44,866 nt of DNA, taken from UBA9676 sp036522155. GTDB taxonomy: Bacteria; Actinomycetota; Actinomycetes; Streptosporangiales; Streptosporangiaceae. Below, in pieces: positions 1-7,240 of this stretch. Numbering within the stretch: the stretch's first letter is position 1; each line of letters starts with the position of its first letter. The notes under the pieces were generated by a model, which did not search any database, was not told the origin of the DNA, and saw nothing but the letters and a program-made list of their open reading frames with translations. Position numbers and translations under genes: made by a program. The stretch covers positions 1-44,866 of the forward strand of contig DATDGI010000079.1 of NCBI GenBank assembly GCA_036522155.1, written 5' to 3'.

Positions 1-2
1 TC

Positions 3-146
3 AGGAAGTTCTACTCCAGCGAGTCCGCCCGCCGCGCCGCCCTGCCAGCATGGCTCCACGACTACAACCACCACCGGCCCCACACCGCGATCGGACGGTC
101 ACCGCCAATGTCCAGGTTGACCAACGTCCCCGATCAGTACACCTAG
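3..146 (+). CDS. IS481-type transposase, C-terminal end (5' part outside window)
   Basis: The frame is open from the first bases and ends at TAG 144-146. Its 47 residues include HDYNHHRPHTAIGRSPP followed by SRLTN, the hallmark end of the IS481/IS3-type integrase core, where the last catalytic Glu helix is followed by N-x-x-RPH. Only the tail is visible, so it cannot be said whether the full gene upstream is intact. Its TAG overlaps the TAG of the convergent SDR gene within CCTAGG, so the insertion sequence abuts that gene with no intergenic space. No terminal inverted repeat can be recognised between the transposase stop and the SDR gene. Confidence 0.8.
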   Translation, partial: RKFYSSESARRAALPAWLHDYNHHRPHTAIGRSPPMSRLTNVPDQYT

Positions 147-907
147 GCCAGCGCGGTCTGGCCGCCGTCGATGACCAGCGCCTGGCCGGTCATGTAGGAC
201 GAGGCGTCGCTGGCCAGGAAGACGGCGGCCCCGGTCATCTCCTCCGGCCGGCCCCAGCGCTGCATCGGCACGGTGGCGACGGTGGCTTTCCCGGCCGCCT
301 CGTCCTCCCACAGGTTCCGGTTGAGGTCGGTCGCGGTCCAGCCCGGGCACAGGGCGTTGACCCGGACCCCCAGCGCGGCCCACTCGACCGCCAGCGACTT
401 GGTGAGCGAGATGAGGCCCGCCTTGGCCGCCCCGTACGGGGACAGGAACGGGGCGCCGACCAGGCCCGCCACCGAGGCGACGTTGATGACTGAGCCCCGG
501 CCCCGGCTCACCAGATGCGGGCCGGCGGCGTGGCAGACATACATGGCCGAGTCCAGGTTGAGCCGGATGAGCTTGTGCCAGCCGGACAGCCGCAGATCCA
601 GGAACGGCACGGCGAAGTTGGAGCCGCCGGCGTTGTTCACCACCACGTCCAGCTGGCCGAGCGCGCCGATCGCGCTGCCGACGGCCGCCGCGGCCGCCTC
701 CTGGGTGGTGAGGTCGGCCGGGATGACCACTGCCTCCCGGCCGCAGCCGGTGACCTGCTTCGCCGTCGCGGCCAGGCCCTCCTCCCCCCGGGCCACCAGC
801 GCCAGGTCCGCGCCCGCCTGGGCCAGCGCGACCGCGATGGCCTGCCCGATGCCCCGGGACGCGCCGGTGACGAGAGCTTTCTTTCCGGTCAGGTCGAAGA
901 GGGTCAC
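143..907 (-). CDS. SDR family NAD(P)-dependent oxidoreductase
   Basis: A classical short-chain dehydrogenase/reductase of 254 residues. It shows the Rossmann motif TGASRGIG at residues 14-21, the structural NNAG near residue 90, and the catalytic Y-x-x-x-K in SPYGAAKAG near residue 160. The C-terminus reads MTGQALVIDGG, typical of FabG-like and glucose dehydrogenase-like SDRs. The substrate cannot be told from sequence. I chose the GTG at 907 because GGAAGGA lies seven bases upstream and the upstream hydrolase stops at 910-912, giving tight coupling; an ATG at 922 would overlap the hydrolase. It is the last gene of a minus-strand cluster with the hydrolase and a zinc-ribbon protein. Its 3' end touches the IS481-type transposase stop. 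Confidence 0.9.
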   Translation of the reverse strand: MTLFDLTGKKALVTGASRGIGQAIAVALAQAGADLALVARGEEGLAATAKQVTGCGREAVVIPADLTTQEAAAAAVGSAIGALGQLDVVVNNAGGSNFAVPFLDLRLSGWHKLIRLNLDSAMYVCHAAGPHLVSRGRGSVINVASVAGLVGAPFLSPYGAAKAGLISLTKSLAVEWAALGVRVNALCPGWTATDLNRNLWEDEAAGKATVATVPMQRWGRPEEMTGAAVFLASDASSYMTGQALVIDGGQTALA

Positions 908-909
908 CG

Positions 910-1623
910 TCAGTCCTTCCATTCCGTCGGGAGCGGCCACGCCGCCGGGTTGACGCGGCGGACGATCTCCCCCAGCACAATACGGACCGACGGCTCGCCC
1001 ACCCACAGGTGCTTGGCCCCGTCCACCGCGATCAGCTCGGCCTGTGGCACCCGGGCGAACCGTGCCTTCGCCTCGGGCGGCCGCAGGTAGTCATCCAGCC
1101 CGGGGACCAGCACCAGCAGCGGCTTGCCGGACGCCGCCCAGGCGTCCAGGTCCGCGTCACCAGCCTGGTGCAGCGGCGGCGAGAGCAGGATCGCGCCTTC
1201 GACCGCCGGATGCAGGCCCCATCGCAGGACCAGGTCGGTGCCGAACGACCAGCCCAGCAGCCACAGCCGGGGCAGCCCGGCGGCCACGCACCAGGCGATG
1301 GCCGCGGCCACATCCTGCCGCTCGGAATCGCCGCCGCCGAACTCCCCCTCGCTGCGCCCCTGCTCCGACTGGGTACCGCGGGTGTTGAAGCGCAGCACGG
1401 CCAGCCCGGCCAGGGCCGGCAGCCGGTAGGACGCCTTGCGCAGCAGATGGCTGTCCATCATGCCGCCGTGCGTGGGCAGCGGGTGCAGGCAGATCAGGGT
1501 GGCCACCGGATCACGGTCCGCGGGCAGCGCCAGCTCGCCCACCAGCGCCAGGCCGTCGGCGGTGCGGATGGTGACCGGCTCCCGGCGCGCGGGCAGCACC
1601 GTGGCGGCCCGGATCTCGGCCAT
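910..1623 (-). CDS. alpha/beta hydrolase (dienelactone hydrolase/esterase-like)
   Basis: A 237-residue alpha/beta-hydrolase. The nucleophile elbow is GWSFG with Ser126, the likely acid is Asp177 or Asp178 in VPGLDDYLRP, and the catalytic His is His205 in GAKHLW. The early strand LICLHPLPTHGG carries the oxyanion-hole HP motif. The fold resembles KANL3/Tex30-type and dienelactone-hydrolase-like serine hydrolases; no substrate can be assigned. The ATG at 1623 is preceded by AGGTGA at good spacing. A GTG at 1632 overlaps the stop of the upstream zinc-ribbon gene as GTGA and is an alternative start. Close packing with the upstream and downstream genes indicates a three-gene transcription unit. 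Confidence 0.85.
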   Translation of the reverse strand: MAEIRAATVLPARREPVTIRTADGLALVGELALPADRDPVATLICLHPLPTHGGMMDSHLLRKASYRLPALAGLAVLRFNTRGTQSEQGRSEGEFGGGDSERQDVAAAIAWCVAAGLPRLWLLGWSFGTDLVLRWGLHPAVEGAILLSPPLHQAGDADLDAWAASGKPLLVLVPGLDDYLRPPEAKARFARVPQAELIAVDGAKHLWVGEPSVRIVLGEIVRRVNPAAWPLPTEWKD

Positions 1624-1628
1624 GCCGT

Positions 1629-2000
1629 TCACCTGCTCCCGCGGCGGGGCGGCACATGCCGCTGCAGCCTGCGCTGCCAGCACGGGCTGTGCCAGTGGCG
1701 GCGCTCGGCCGGGCCGGGAGTGTGCGCCGGCCAGGCCACCAGGTGCCCGGTGCCCGGCGTGATCTCCTGGTCGCAGCCGGGGCAGCGGTAGGCCTTGGTG
1801 GCCGCCGCGCCGGGCACCAGCCGGACCACCCAGTCCCCGTCCGGCGCGGATTCGGCGCGCTCGGGGCCGAGCTGGAGCGCCGGGGGGTCCTCGCCGCCGT
1901 CCCCGGCGCCGCCGGGCCCGGTGGACCGGCCGCGCGGCACACCCCCGCGCGGCTTGCGCGGCAGGGCAGCCGGAAGCCGGCGGGCTTTGCGAGGGCTCAC
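1629..2000 (-). CDS. small actinobacterial zinc-ribbon-like protein
   Basis: A 123-residue protein with a basic, low-complexity N-terminal half and a conserved-looking C-terminal half. The latter contains CPGCDQ, then H in TGHLVAWP, then HWHSPCW, a set of Cys and His residues suited to bind one zinc ion. Actinobacterial homologues known to me are often labelled ATP/GTP-binding protein, a name for which I see no motif. It is divergent from nucS, a neighbourhood that recurs in actinomycetes. I chose the GTG at 2000 because TACAGT, a -10-like box, ends 7 bases upstream and no ribosome binding site is present, so it is probably leaderless. The function is unknown; nucleic-acid binding is one option. 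Confidence 0.7.
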   Translation of the reverse strand: MSPRKARRLPAALPRKPRGGVPRGRSTGPGGAGDGGEDPPALQLGPERAESAPDGDWVVRLVPGAAATKAYRCPGCDQEITPGTGHLVAWPAHTPGPAERRHWHSPCWQRRLQRHVPPRRGSR

Positions 2001-2007
2001 GGCCGTC

Positions 2008-2036
2008 ACTGTAAGGCATCGCGGGCGCGCTACAGT
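2008..2036. promoter_or_regulatory. divergent pair of leaderless promoters (-10 boxes TACAGT both ways)
   Basis: On the plus strand TACAGT (2031-2036) is followed by exactly 7 bases and the nucS GTG at 2044. On the minus strand the same hexamer TACAGT (2013-2008) is followed by exactly 7 bases and the GTG at 2000. Neither gene has a Shine-Dalgarno sequence in the 7-base gap, so transcription probably begins at or next to the start codon in both directions. No good -35 box is visible. Confidence 0.6.
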
Positions 2037-2043
2037 TCCTCCC

Positions 2044-2703
2044 GTGCGGCTCGTCATCGCCCAGTGCAGCGTGGACTACGCGGGCCGGCTCTCCGCGCAC
2101 CTGCCCTCGGCCGTACGGCTGCTCATCGTCAAGGCGGACGGCTCGGTGCTTGTCCACTCCGACGGCGGCTCCTACAAGCCGCTCAACTGGATGTCGCCGC
2201 CCTGCCGGCTGGAGGAGTCGGCCCAGGCCTGGCGGGTGGTGGGCAAGAGCGGCGAGGAGCTGCGGATCTCGATCGAGGAGATCCTGCACGACTCCAGCCA
2301 TCAGCTGGGCGCCGATCCGGGCCTGGTCAAAGACGGTGTGGAAGCGCACCTGCAGCAGTTGCTGGCCGAGCAGCTGCAGATCCTGGGTGACGGCTGGCGG
2401 CTGGTCCGCCGGGAGTACCCCACCGCCATCGGGCCGGTCGACCTGATGTGCCGGGACGCCGACGCGGTGGCGGTAGCGGTGGAGATCAAGCGGCGGGGCG
2501 AGATCGACGGGGTGGAACAGCTCACCCGTTATCTCGAATTGCTCAATCGGGATCCGCTGCTCGCCCCGGTGCACGGGATTTTCGCGGCCCAGGAGATCAG
2601 GCCGCAGGCGCGGGTGCTCGCCGAAGACCGCGGTATACGCTGCGTGACCTTGGACTATGACGCAATGCGCGGCGTAGCCGATGCCTCACTCCGGCTCTTC
2701 TAG
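2044..2703 (+). CDS. nucS: endonuclease NucS (mismatch-specific, non-canonical mismatch repair)
   Basis: A 219-residue protein matching actinobacterial NucS/EndoMS closely from start to end. It begins VRLVIAQCSVDYAGRL, with the N-terminal DNA-binding/dimerisation domain first. The C-terminal RecB-like nuclease domain shows GPVDLMCRD, the catalytic VAVEIKRRGEIDGVEQLTRY block (E-x-K core) and the end RPQARVLAEDRGIRC. NucS cuts both strands at mismatches and replaces MutS/MutL in actinobacteria and archaea; the beta clamp is a known partner. The end LRLF resembles the clamp-binding tail of the family. Length is typical. The start is GTG, leaderless, mirrored by the divergent gene. Confidence 0.97.
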   Translation: MRLVIAQCSVDYAGRLSAHLPSAVRLLIVKADGSVLVHSDGGSYKPLNWMSPPCRLEESAQAWRVVGKSGEELRISIEEILHDSSHQLGADPGLVKDGVEAHLQQLLAEQLQILGDGWRLVRREYPTAIGPVDLMCRDADAVAVAVEIKRRGEIDGVEQLTRYLELLNRDPLLAPVHGIFAAQEIRPQARVLAEDRGIRCVTLDYDAMRGVADASLRLF

Positions 2704-2754
2704 CCTAAAAAACGTGTCTCATCCGAATTATCCGCAGCGCCCGGCCTGCTTGGT

Positions 2755-2760
2755 TACTAT
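2755..2760 (+). promoter_or_regulatory. -10 box of a likely leaderless promoter (TACTAT)
   Basis: TACTAT ends 8 bases before the ATG at 2769, and no ribosome binding site lies in between. The region around it is AT-richer than its flanks. No clear -35 box is present. Confidence 0.5.
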
Positions 2761-2768
2761 GCGCTGTT

Positions 2769-3626
2769 ATGGGTGCTGACGATCACGGCCCCGCGCCGCT
2801 GCCGGTCCGTACTACCCGCTACCTCCGGCCGGGGCGCCACTCCAGCCCGCACCAGCTGTCGCTGCCGTCCCGGGCACCGGCTCTGGTGCTGGCGGTGCCC
2901 GGGGCCGCCAGCATGGAGAGCGAGGAGCTCGCGGCCGAGATCGCGGACAGTGCGGGCAGTTCCTGCCCCGGCGTCACGGTCACTGCCGGTTACCTGGCGG
3001 GCAGCGAGAACGGCCTGACCGAAATCCTGGACGGCCTGCCCGACGCGGAGGCCGGCCGTCCCCCGGCGGTGGTCGTCCCGCTGCTGACCTGCCCATATCC
3101 GGAGATGGACGCGGCGCTCGCGGCCGCGGTAGCGGCCGCGGCCAGGCCCGCCCTGGTGGCCGGGCATCTCGGCCCCCACCCCTTCCTGGCCGAAGCGATC
3201 CACGCCCGGCTGTCCGAGGCCGGGCTGGCCCGGGCCGCCCGCGCCGCCCGGATCAGCATCGTCACCTCCGCCGGCGGCGTCATCGTCGGCGCGGCCGGCG
3301 CGCAGGAGGCCCTGCAGGCGGCCGGCATCGTCTCGGTCCTGCTCGCCAGCCGGCTCGCCATCCCGGTCCTGCCCGCGCCCCTGGGCGACCTGGCGGCGCT
3401 CAGGGAGGCGGCCGACCGGCTGGGCGCGGCCCAGGTCCCCCAGGTGGCCCTCGCGCCCTGCGTCATCGGGCCGGAACTGCCGGCCGGGGCGCTGGCCGCC
3501 ATTACGGCCGAAACGGGCCTGCGCTGCGCACCGCCGCTGGGCGGCTATCCCACGATTGGCCAGCTCGTCGCCATCCGTTACGGCGCCGCCCTGGACGACC
3601 CGAAATTGGCCGACGTCACCGGCTAG
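2769..3626 (+). CDS. CbiX/sirohydrochlorin chelatase-like protein
   Basis: A 285-residue protein that looks like two CbiX/SirB half-domains. The first spans about residues 38-150 (LVLAVPGAAS ... VVVPLLTCPYPEMD ... AGHLGPHPFLAEAI) and the second about 165-280 (SIVTSAGGVIVGA ... ALAPCVIGPELP). Chelatases of this class insert cobalt or ferrous iron into sirohydrochlorin. The usual first-strand AHGS motif, carrying the metal-binding His, reads AVPGAAS here, so the canonical N-terminal ligand is missing. His residues in AGHLGPHP remain. Similar degenerate CbiX-like proteins occur widely in actinobacteria, and their function is not established. It lies directly after nucS with its own probable leaderless promoter. 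Confidence 0.7.
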   Translation: MGADDHGPAPLPVRTTRYLRPGRHSSPHQLSLPSRAPALVLAVPGAASMESEELAAEIADSAGSSCPGVTVTAGYLAGSENGLTEILDGLPDAEAGRPPAVVVPLLTCPYPEMDAALAAAVAAAARPALVAGHLGPHPFLAEAIHARLSEAGLARAARAARISIVTSAGGVIVGAAGAQEALQAAGIVSVLLASRLAIPVLPAPLGDLAALREAADRLGAAQVPQVALAPCVIGPELPAGALAAITAETGLRCAPPLGGYPTIGQLVAIRYGAALDDPKLADVTG

Positions 3627-3660
3627 CCCCCGGCCCGGCCATTCCGGCCGTGCCGGGGGC
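3626..3660. terminator. convergent terminator-like hairpin
   Basis: GCCCCCGGC (3626-3634) pairs perfectly with GCCGGGGGC (3652-3660), with a smaller CGGCC/GGCCG hairpin inside. The left arm begins on the last base of the TAG stop of the CbiX-like gene. It sits between convergent genes and has no T tract, as is common in high-GC actinobacteria. Confidence 0.55.
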
Positions 3661-3692
3661 GGAACGGCAGGCCGCGGGCGTGGTCATCCCGG

Positions 3693-4853
3693 TCACAGCA
3701 CGGCGGCGTTAATGGCGCGCGCCTGCGCGGCCAGGTCCGGGATCTCCACCACCGTGACCCCGGCCTCGCCGAGCCGGGCCGCTCCCCCGCCGGGGGCGAA
3801 CACCGGCGGCTCCCGCCAGGCGATCACCACCCGCCGCAGGGCGGCCCCGATGATCAGTTCCGCGCAGGAGCGCGGCCGGGAGGTGCGGGACCGGCACGGT
3901 TCCAGCGAGCTGTACAGGGTCGCGCCGGCCAGCCGCGCGCCGGCCGGGCCGAGTTTGGCCAGCGCCGCCTCTTCCGCGTGGTCGTGCGGGCTGCCCTCGC
4001 GCGAGTAGCCGGTCGCCAGCACCGAGCCGTCGGCGGCGACCACCACCGCCCCCACGCAGAACGCGGACGACGACGGCGGGCAGCGGCGGGACAGCCCGAT
4101 GGCATGCCCCAGCCACTCCCGGTCGGCCCCGCCCGCCGTCCCGCCCGCGCCCGGCGGCCCGTACCGGGGCGGCCGCGCCGACGGGCCGAGCAGGTACCGC
4201 AGCAGCACCACGTCGTCCAGCCGGCGCGTGCCGGCCAGGGTCATCGGCCAGGAAGGCCCGTGCGGGTTCGCGCCGGGCCGGGCGAACCGGGGCGCCGCCG
4301 GGTCGCCGACGAAGAACGGCGCGACCACCAGGTGCAGTTCGTCCGCCAGTCCGTCGGCCAGGAACTGGCTGAGCAGGCCCGCCCCGCCCTCGACCAGCAG
4401 CCGCCTGACCCCGCGGGCGGCCAGGTCCGCCAGCACCGCCGGCAGCCGCACCGGCGGGCCGACGGCGATCACCTGCGCACGCTCGTTAAGTACCTTGCTG
4501 AGCGGCCCGGAAAGCGGCGCCGGGCAATACACCAGGCTCGGCTCCGGGCCGGCGAAGAACCTGGCTCCGGAGCTGAGGTCGCCGCTGGCGGTCAGGGTCA
4601 CCCGGGCCGGCTGGCCGGGCTGGCCGCGCGCCACCCGGGCCGCCTGGCGGGCCGGCGAGCGGACGAGCAGCCGCGGGTCGTCCCGGCGGATGGTGCCGGC
4701 CCCGACCATGATCGCGTCGCTGGCGGCCCGTTCGGAGTCGACCCGGTCCAGGTCGGCGGGCCCGGACAGCACCAGCCGGGACGGGCCGGGCGCGTCCAGG
4801 CAGCCGTCCACCGACATCGCGCAGCTGAGCAGCACGTGGAGGCGTTCGGTCAC
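3693..4853 (-). CDS. bifunctional reductase-deaminase, RibD-like with reversed domain order
   Basis: A 386-residue protein. Residues 1 to about 215 form a RibD C-terminal/dihydrofolate-reductase-like domain: LSCAMSVDGCLD, SDAIMVGAGTIRRDDPRL, then RRLLVEGGAGLLSQFL and DELHLVVAPFFVGD. Residues from about 245 form a cytidine/deoxycytidylate deaminase-like domain with zinc motif HAE at 292-294 and a PC-x9-C pair at Cys320 and Cys330. In ordinary RibD the deaminase comes first. The role is probably in riboflavin or a related pyrimidine/pterin pathway, but no other rib gene is nearby, so it may act in specialised metabolism. The GTG at 4853 has AGGAG eight bases upstream. It is divergent from the aldehyde dehydrogenase. 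Confidence 0.8.
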   Translation of the reverse strand: MTERLHVLLSCAMSVDGCLDAPGPSRLVLSGPADLDRVDSERAASDAIMVGAGTIRRDDPRLLVRSPARQAARVARGQPGQPARVTLTASGDLSSGARFFAGPEPSLVYCPAPLSGPLSKVLNERAQVIAVGPPVRLPAVLADLAARGVRRLLVEGGAGLLSQFLADGLADELHLVVAPFFVGDPAAPRFARPGANPHGPSWPMTLAGTRRLDDVVLLRYLLGPSARPPRYGPPGAGGTAGGADREWLGHAIGLSRRCPPSSSAFCVGAVVVAADGSVLATGYSREGSPHDHAEEAALAKLGPAGARLAGATLYSSLEPCRSRTSRPRSCAELIIGAALRRVVIAWREPPVFAPGGGAARLGEAGVTVVEIPDLAAQARAINAAVL

Positions 4854-5015
4854 CTGGTCAGCTCCTGGGCGAAGGGGTGACGGGCCGGGTTGTCCCCACC
4901 GTATCCAGCGCCGGGCCGCCCGGCCCGGCGGGCCGCGGGACGTCATCTCGCGCGGCCTGCCCGCCGGTGGTTTACTGGCCCGGGCGGGCCGAATGATCAC
5001 GGCAGGATGAGGGTC

Positions 5016-6527
5016 ATGAACACGGTATGGACGCACGGGCAGTCCCGGCAGGTCGAGACGTTCGACACGGTCAACCCGGCCACCTCCGAGGTGATCGCCA
5101 CGTTCGGGGTGCACGGCCAGCCCGAGGTGGACGCCGCGGTGGAGCGCGCCAGGGAGGCCGCCGCCTGGTGGTCCGGGCTGGGCTGGAAGGAGCGCCGCAC
5201 CCGGCTGCTGGCCTGGAAGTCCCACCTGATCCGCTACATCGGCCGCCTCGCCGAACTGGTCCACACCGAGACCGGCAAGCCACTCGGTGACGCCAAGCTG
5301 GAAATCTTCCTGGCCGTCGTCCACCTCGACTGGGCGGCCCGCAACGCCCACCGGGTGCTCGGCCCCCAGCGGGTGCGGAGCGGGCTGGCCGCGATCAACC
5401 TGACATCCTCGGTGGAGTACCCGCCGCTCGGCGTCATCGGCGTGATCGGGCCGTGGAACTACCCGGTGTTCACGCCGATGGGCTCGATCGCCTACGCGCT
5501 CGCGGCCGGCAACGCGGTGGTGTTCAAGCCCAGCGAGTTCACCCCGGCCACCGGCGGCTGGCTGATCAGCTCGTTCGCCGAGGCGGTCCCGGGGCACCCG
5601 GTGCTGCAACTGGTCACCGGGGCCGGGGAGACCGGCCAGGCGCTCGCCCGCAGCGGCGTGGACAAGATCTCGTTCACCGGCTCCAGCGAGACCGCCCGCA
5701 AGGTGATGGCCGCCTGCGCGGAGAACCTGACGCCGCTCATCGCCGAATGCGGCGGCAAGGACGCGTTCCTGGTGGCCTCGGACGCGAACCTGGACGCCGC
5801 CGCCGACGCCGCGGCCTGGGGCGCGGTGTCCAACGCCGGGCAGACCTGCATCGGGGTCGAGCGGGTGTACGTGGTCGAGGACGTCTACCACACGTTCGTC
5901 GAGAAACTGGCCGAGCGGATGTCGGAGGCGCGGCCGGGCGACGACCGTGAGTCGGCCTACGGCCCGATGACCCGCCCGGCGCAGGCCGATGTCATCGAGG
6001 ACCACGTCGCCGACGCGCTGGCGCGGGGCGGGCGGGCGGTCCTCGGCGGCATGCAGAGCATCCGGCGGCCGTACGTGGACCCGGTGATCCTGGCCGACGT
6101 GCCGGAGCGCAGCCTGGCCATCCAGGACGAGACGTTCGGGCCCACCATCACCGTCACCAAGGTGGCCGACCTGGCCGAGGGCATCGCGCTGGCCAACGCC
6201 AGCCGGTACGCGCTCGGCTCTACCGTGTTCGCCGGCAACCGGAAGCGGGCGCTGGCGGCGGCCCGGGCGATGCGCAGCGGGATGACCGCGATCAACTCGG
6301 TGATCGGGTTCGCGACGGTCCCGGCCCTGCCGTTTGGCGGGAACGGGGATTCCGGTTTCGGGCGCATCCACGGCCCGGACGGGCTGCGGGAGTTCACCCG
6401 GGCCAAATCGATCACCCGGGTCCGGATGCGGCCGCCGCTGAAGCTGACCACGCTGTCCCGCACCGACAAGGACCTGGCCCGGCTGCTGTCCGCCGCCACT
6501 CTGCTGCACGGCAAGCGCTACCGCTGA
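5016..6527 (+). CDS. NAD(P)+-dependent aldehyde dehydrogenase
   Basis: A 503-residue aldehyde dehydrogenase superfamily member, full length. It shows the oxyanion-hole Asn in PWNYP (Asn148), a cofactor-binding Lys in FKPSE (Lys171), FTGSSETARKV, the general base Glu244 in ECGGKD and the catalytic Cys278 in GQTCIG. It oxidises an aldehyde to an acid with NAD+ or NADP+. The features resemble succinate-semialdehyde or coniferyl-aldehyde dehydrogenase-like members, but the substrate is not determinable. I chose the ATG at 5016 because AGGATGAGGG lies just upstream; the in-frame ATG at 5007 has no spacing from its AGG. It is divergent from the reductase-deaminase gene and ends at a hairpin shared with padR. 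Confidence 0.93.
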   Translation: MNTVWTHGQSRQVETFDTVNPATSEVIATFGVHGQPEVDAAVERAREAAAWWSGLGWKERRTRLLAWKSHLIRYIGRLAELVHTETGKPLGDAKLEIFLAVVHLDWAARNAHRVLGPQRVRSGLAAINLTSSVEYPPLGVIGVIGPWNYPVFTPMGSIAYALAAGNAVVFKPSEFTPATGGWLISSFAEAVPGHPVLQLVTGAGETGQALARSGVDKISFTGSSETARKVMAACAENLTPLIAECGGKDAFLVASDANLDAAADAAAWGAVSNAGQTCIGVERVYVVEDVYHTFVEKLAERMSEARPGDDRESAYGPMTRPAQADVIEDHVADALARGGRAVLGGMQSIRRPYVDPVILADVPERSLAIQDETFGPTITVTKVADLAEGIALANASRYALGSTVFAGNRKRALAAARAMRSGMTAINSVIGFATVPALPFGGNGDSGFGRIHGPDGLREFTRAKSITRVRMRPPLKLTTLSRTDKDLARLLSAATLLHGKRYR

Positions 6528-6555
6528 CCCCTGGCCGCTGGGCGCGGCCCAAGCG

Positions 6556-6589
6556 GCCCGCCCCGGCTCAGCCGGGGTAAGGGGCGGGC
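6556..6589. terminator. convergent terminator with two nested stems
   Basis: The outer arms GCCCGCCCC (6556-6564) and GGGGCGGGC (6581-6589) pair perfectly, and an alternative inner stem CCCCGGC (6561-6567) / GCCGGGG (6571-6577) closes on a TCA loop. The loop is the TGA stop codon of the minus-strand padR gene. It lies between convergent genes. Confidence 0.55.
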
Positions 6590-7182
6590 TCGCCGTGGAA
6601 CTCCGCCCAGCCTGCGCCCCATCCGGTCCCCGGGTCCGTGATCTGCCCGATGAAGCGGGTCACGAACTCCGACTCGGCCGTCAGCATGGCCAGCCGGTAG
6701 TCCTCCTCGACCAGGAACAGTCCGGGCACCCCCTCGGCCAGGAAGCGGTCGATCAGGGCCCGGATCTCGGCCTGCTCGGCGGCGAGCCGGCCGAGCCGCT
6801 GGCGCAGCAGGGGCAGCACCTCGCTCGGCGGCAGCGCCGCGATCAGCGACAGCGCGGCCACGAACCGGGGGTACTCGCGTTCTGGCTGCCCGACCAGCTC
6901 GCGCAGCCAGTCGCGGAACTCGGTGCGGCCCGCCTCGGTGAGCGCGTAGACCGTGCGTTCCGGCCGCTGCCCGTCGCGGCTGGTCTCCTGCTCGGTGATG
7001 AGCCCGGCCCGCGCCAGTTGCTGTACCACCATGTACAGCGACCCGTGGCTGAACCTGATGCTGCGCTCGTCGCCGTTCTCGCGCAGCGTGCGGGCCAGCT
7101 CGTAGGGGTGCATGGGCCGTTGCGACAGATATGAGAGCACGGCCAGCGCGAGCAGGTTGCTGACCGGTCGTTTGGCTGCCAT
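6568..7182 (-). CDS. PadR family transcriptional regulator
   Basis: A 204-residue PadR regulator. The N-terminal winged helix spans about residues 8-95, with LLALAVLSYLSQRPMHPYEL, then GSLYMVVQQLARAGLI and ERTVYALTEAG. The C-terminal half (PadR_C/Vir-like, residues 100-195) is helical and forms the dimer. Such regulators bind dyad operators and repress drug exporters or phenolic-acid genes, releasing DNA on ligand binding. The ATG at 7182 is preceded by GGAGGAG. The position next to an unknown gene and an MFS exporter, plus an AT-rich dyad upstream of the exporter, suggests it controls that pair. A perfect 12-bp hairpin lies between its start and the upstream gene. Confidence 0.92.
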   Translation of the reverse strand: MAAKRPVSNLLALAVLSYLSQRPMHPYELARTLRENGDERSIRFSHGSLYMVVQQLARAGLITEQETSRDGQRPERTVYALTEAGRTEFRDWLRELVGQPEREYPRFVAALSLIAALPPSEVLPLLRQRLGRLAAEQAEIRALIDRFLAEGVPGLFLVEEDYRLAMLTAESEFVTRFIGQITDPGTGWGAGWAEFHGEPAPYPG

Positions 7183-7195
7183 CTGCTCCTCCGGG

Positions 7196-7224
7196 CGTGG
7201 GTGCCGCACCAGGCGGCACCCACG
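7196..7224 (-). terminator. perfect 12-bp hairpin between unknown gene and padR
   Basis: CGTGGGTGCCGC (7196-7207), a 5-base loop, and GCGGCACCCACG (7213-7224) are perfectly complementary. It follows the stop of the 154-residue gene by 16 bases and ends about 4 bases before the padR Shine-Dalgarno. It may terminate the upstream gene, or damp read-through into padR. Confidence 0.6.
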
Positions 7225-7240
7225 CTATCCGTGAACGGGG

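Noticed and set aside
910..2574. A single 554-codon minus-strand protein spanning hydrolase and antisense nucS
   Set aside because: Only the hydrolase part has a family match; the upstream part is the antisense of nucS and the zinc-ribbon gene in the wrong frame.
5007..5009. ATG 5007 as the aldehyde dehydrogenase start
   Set aside because: Its AGG is directly adjacent with no spacing, while ATG 5016 has a properly placed purine-rich site.
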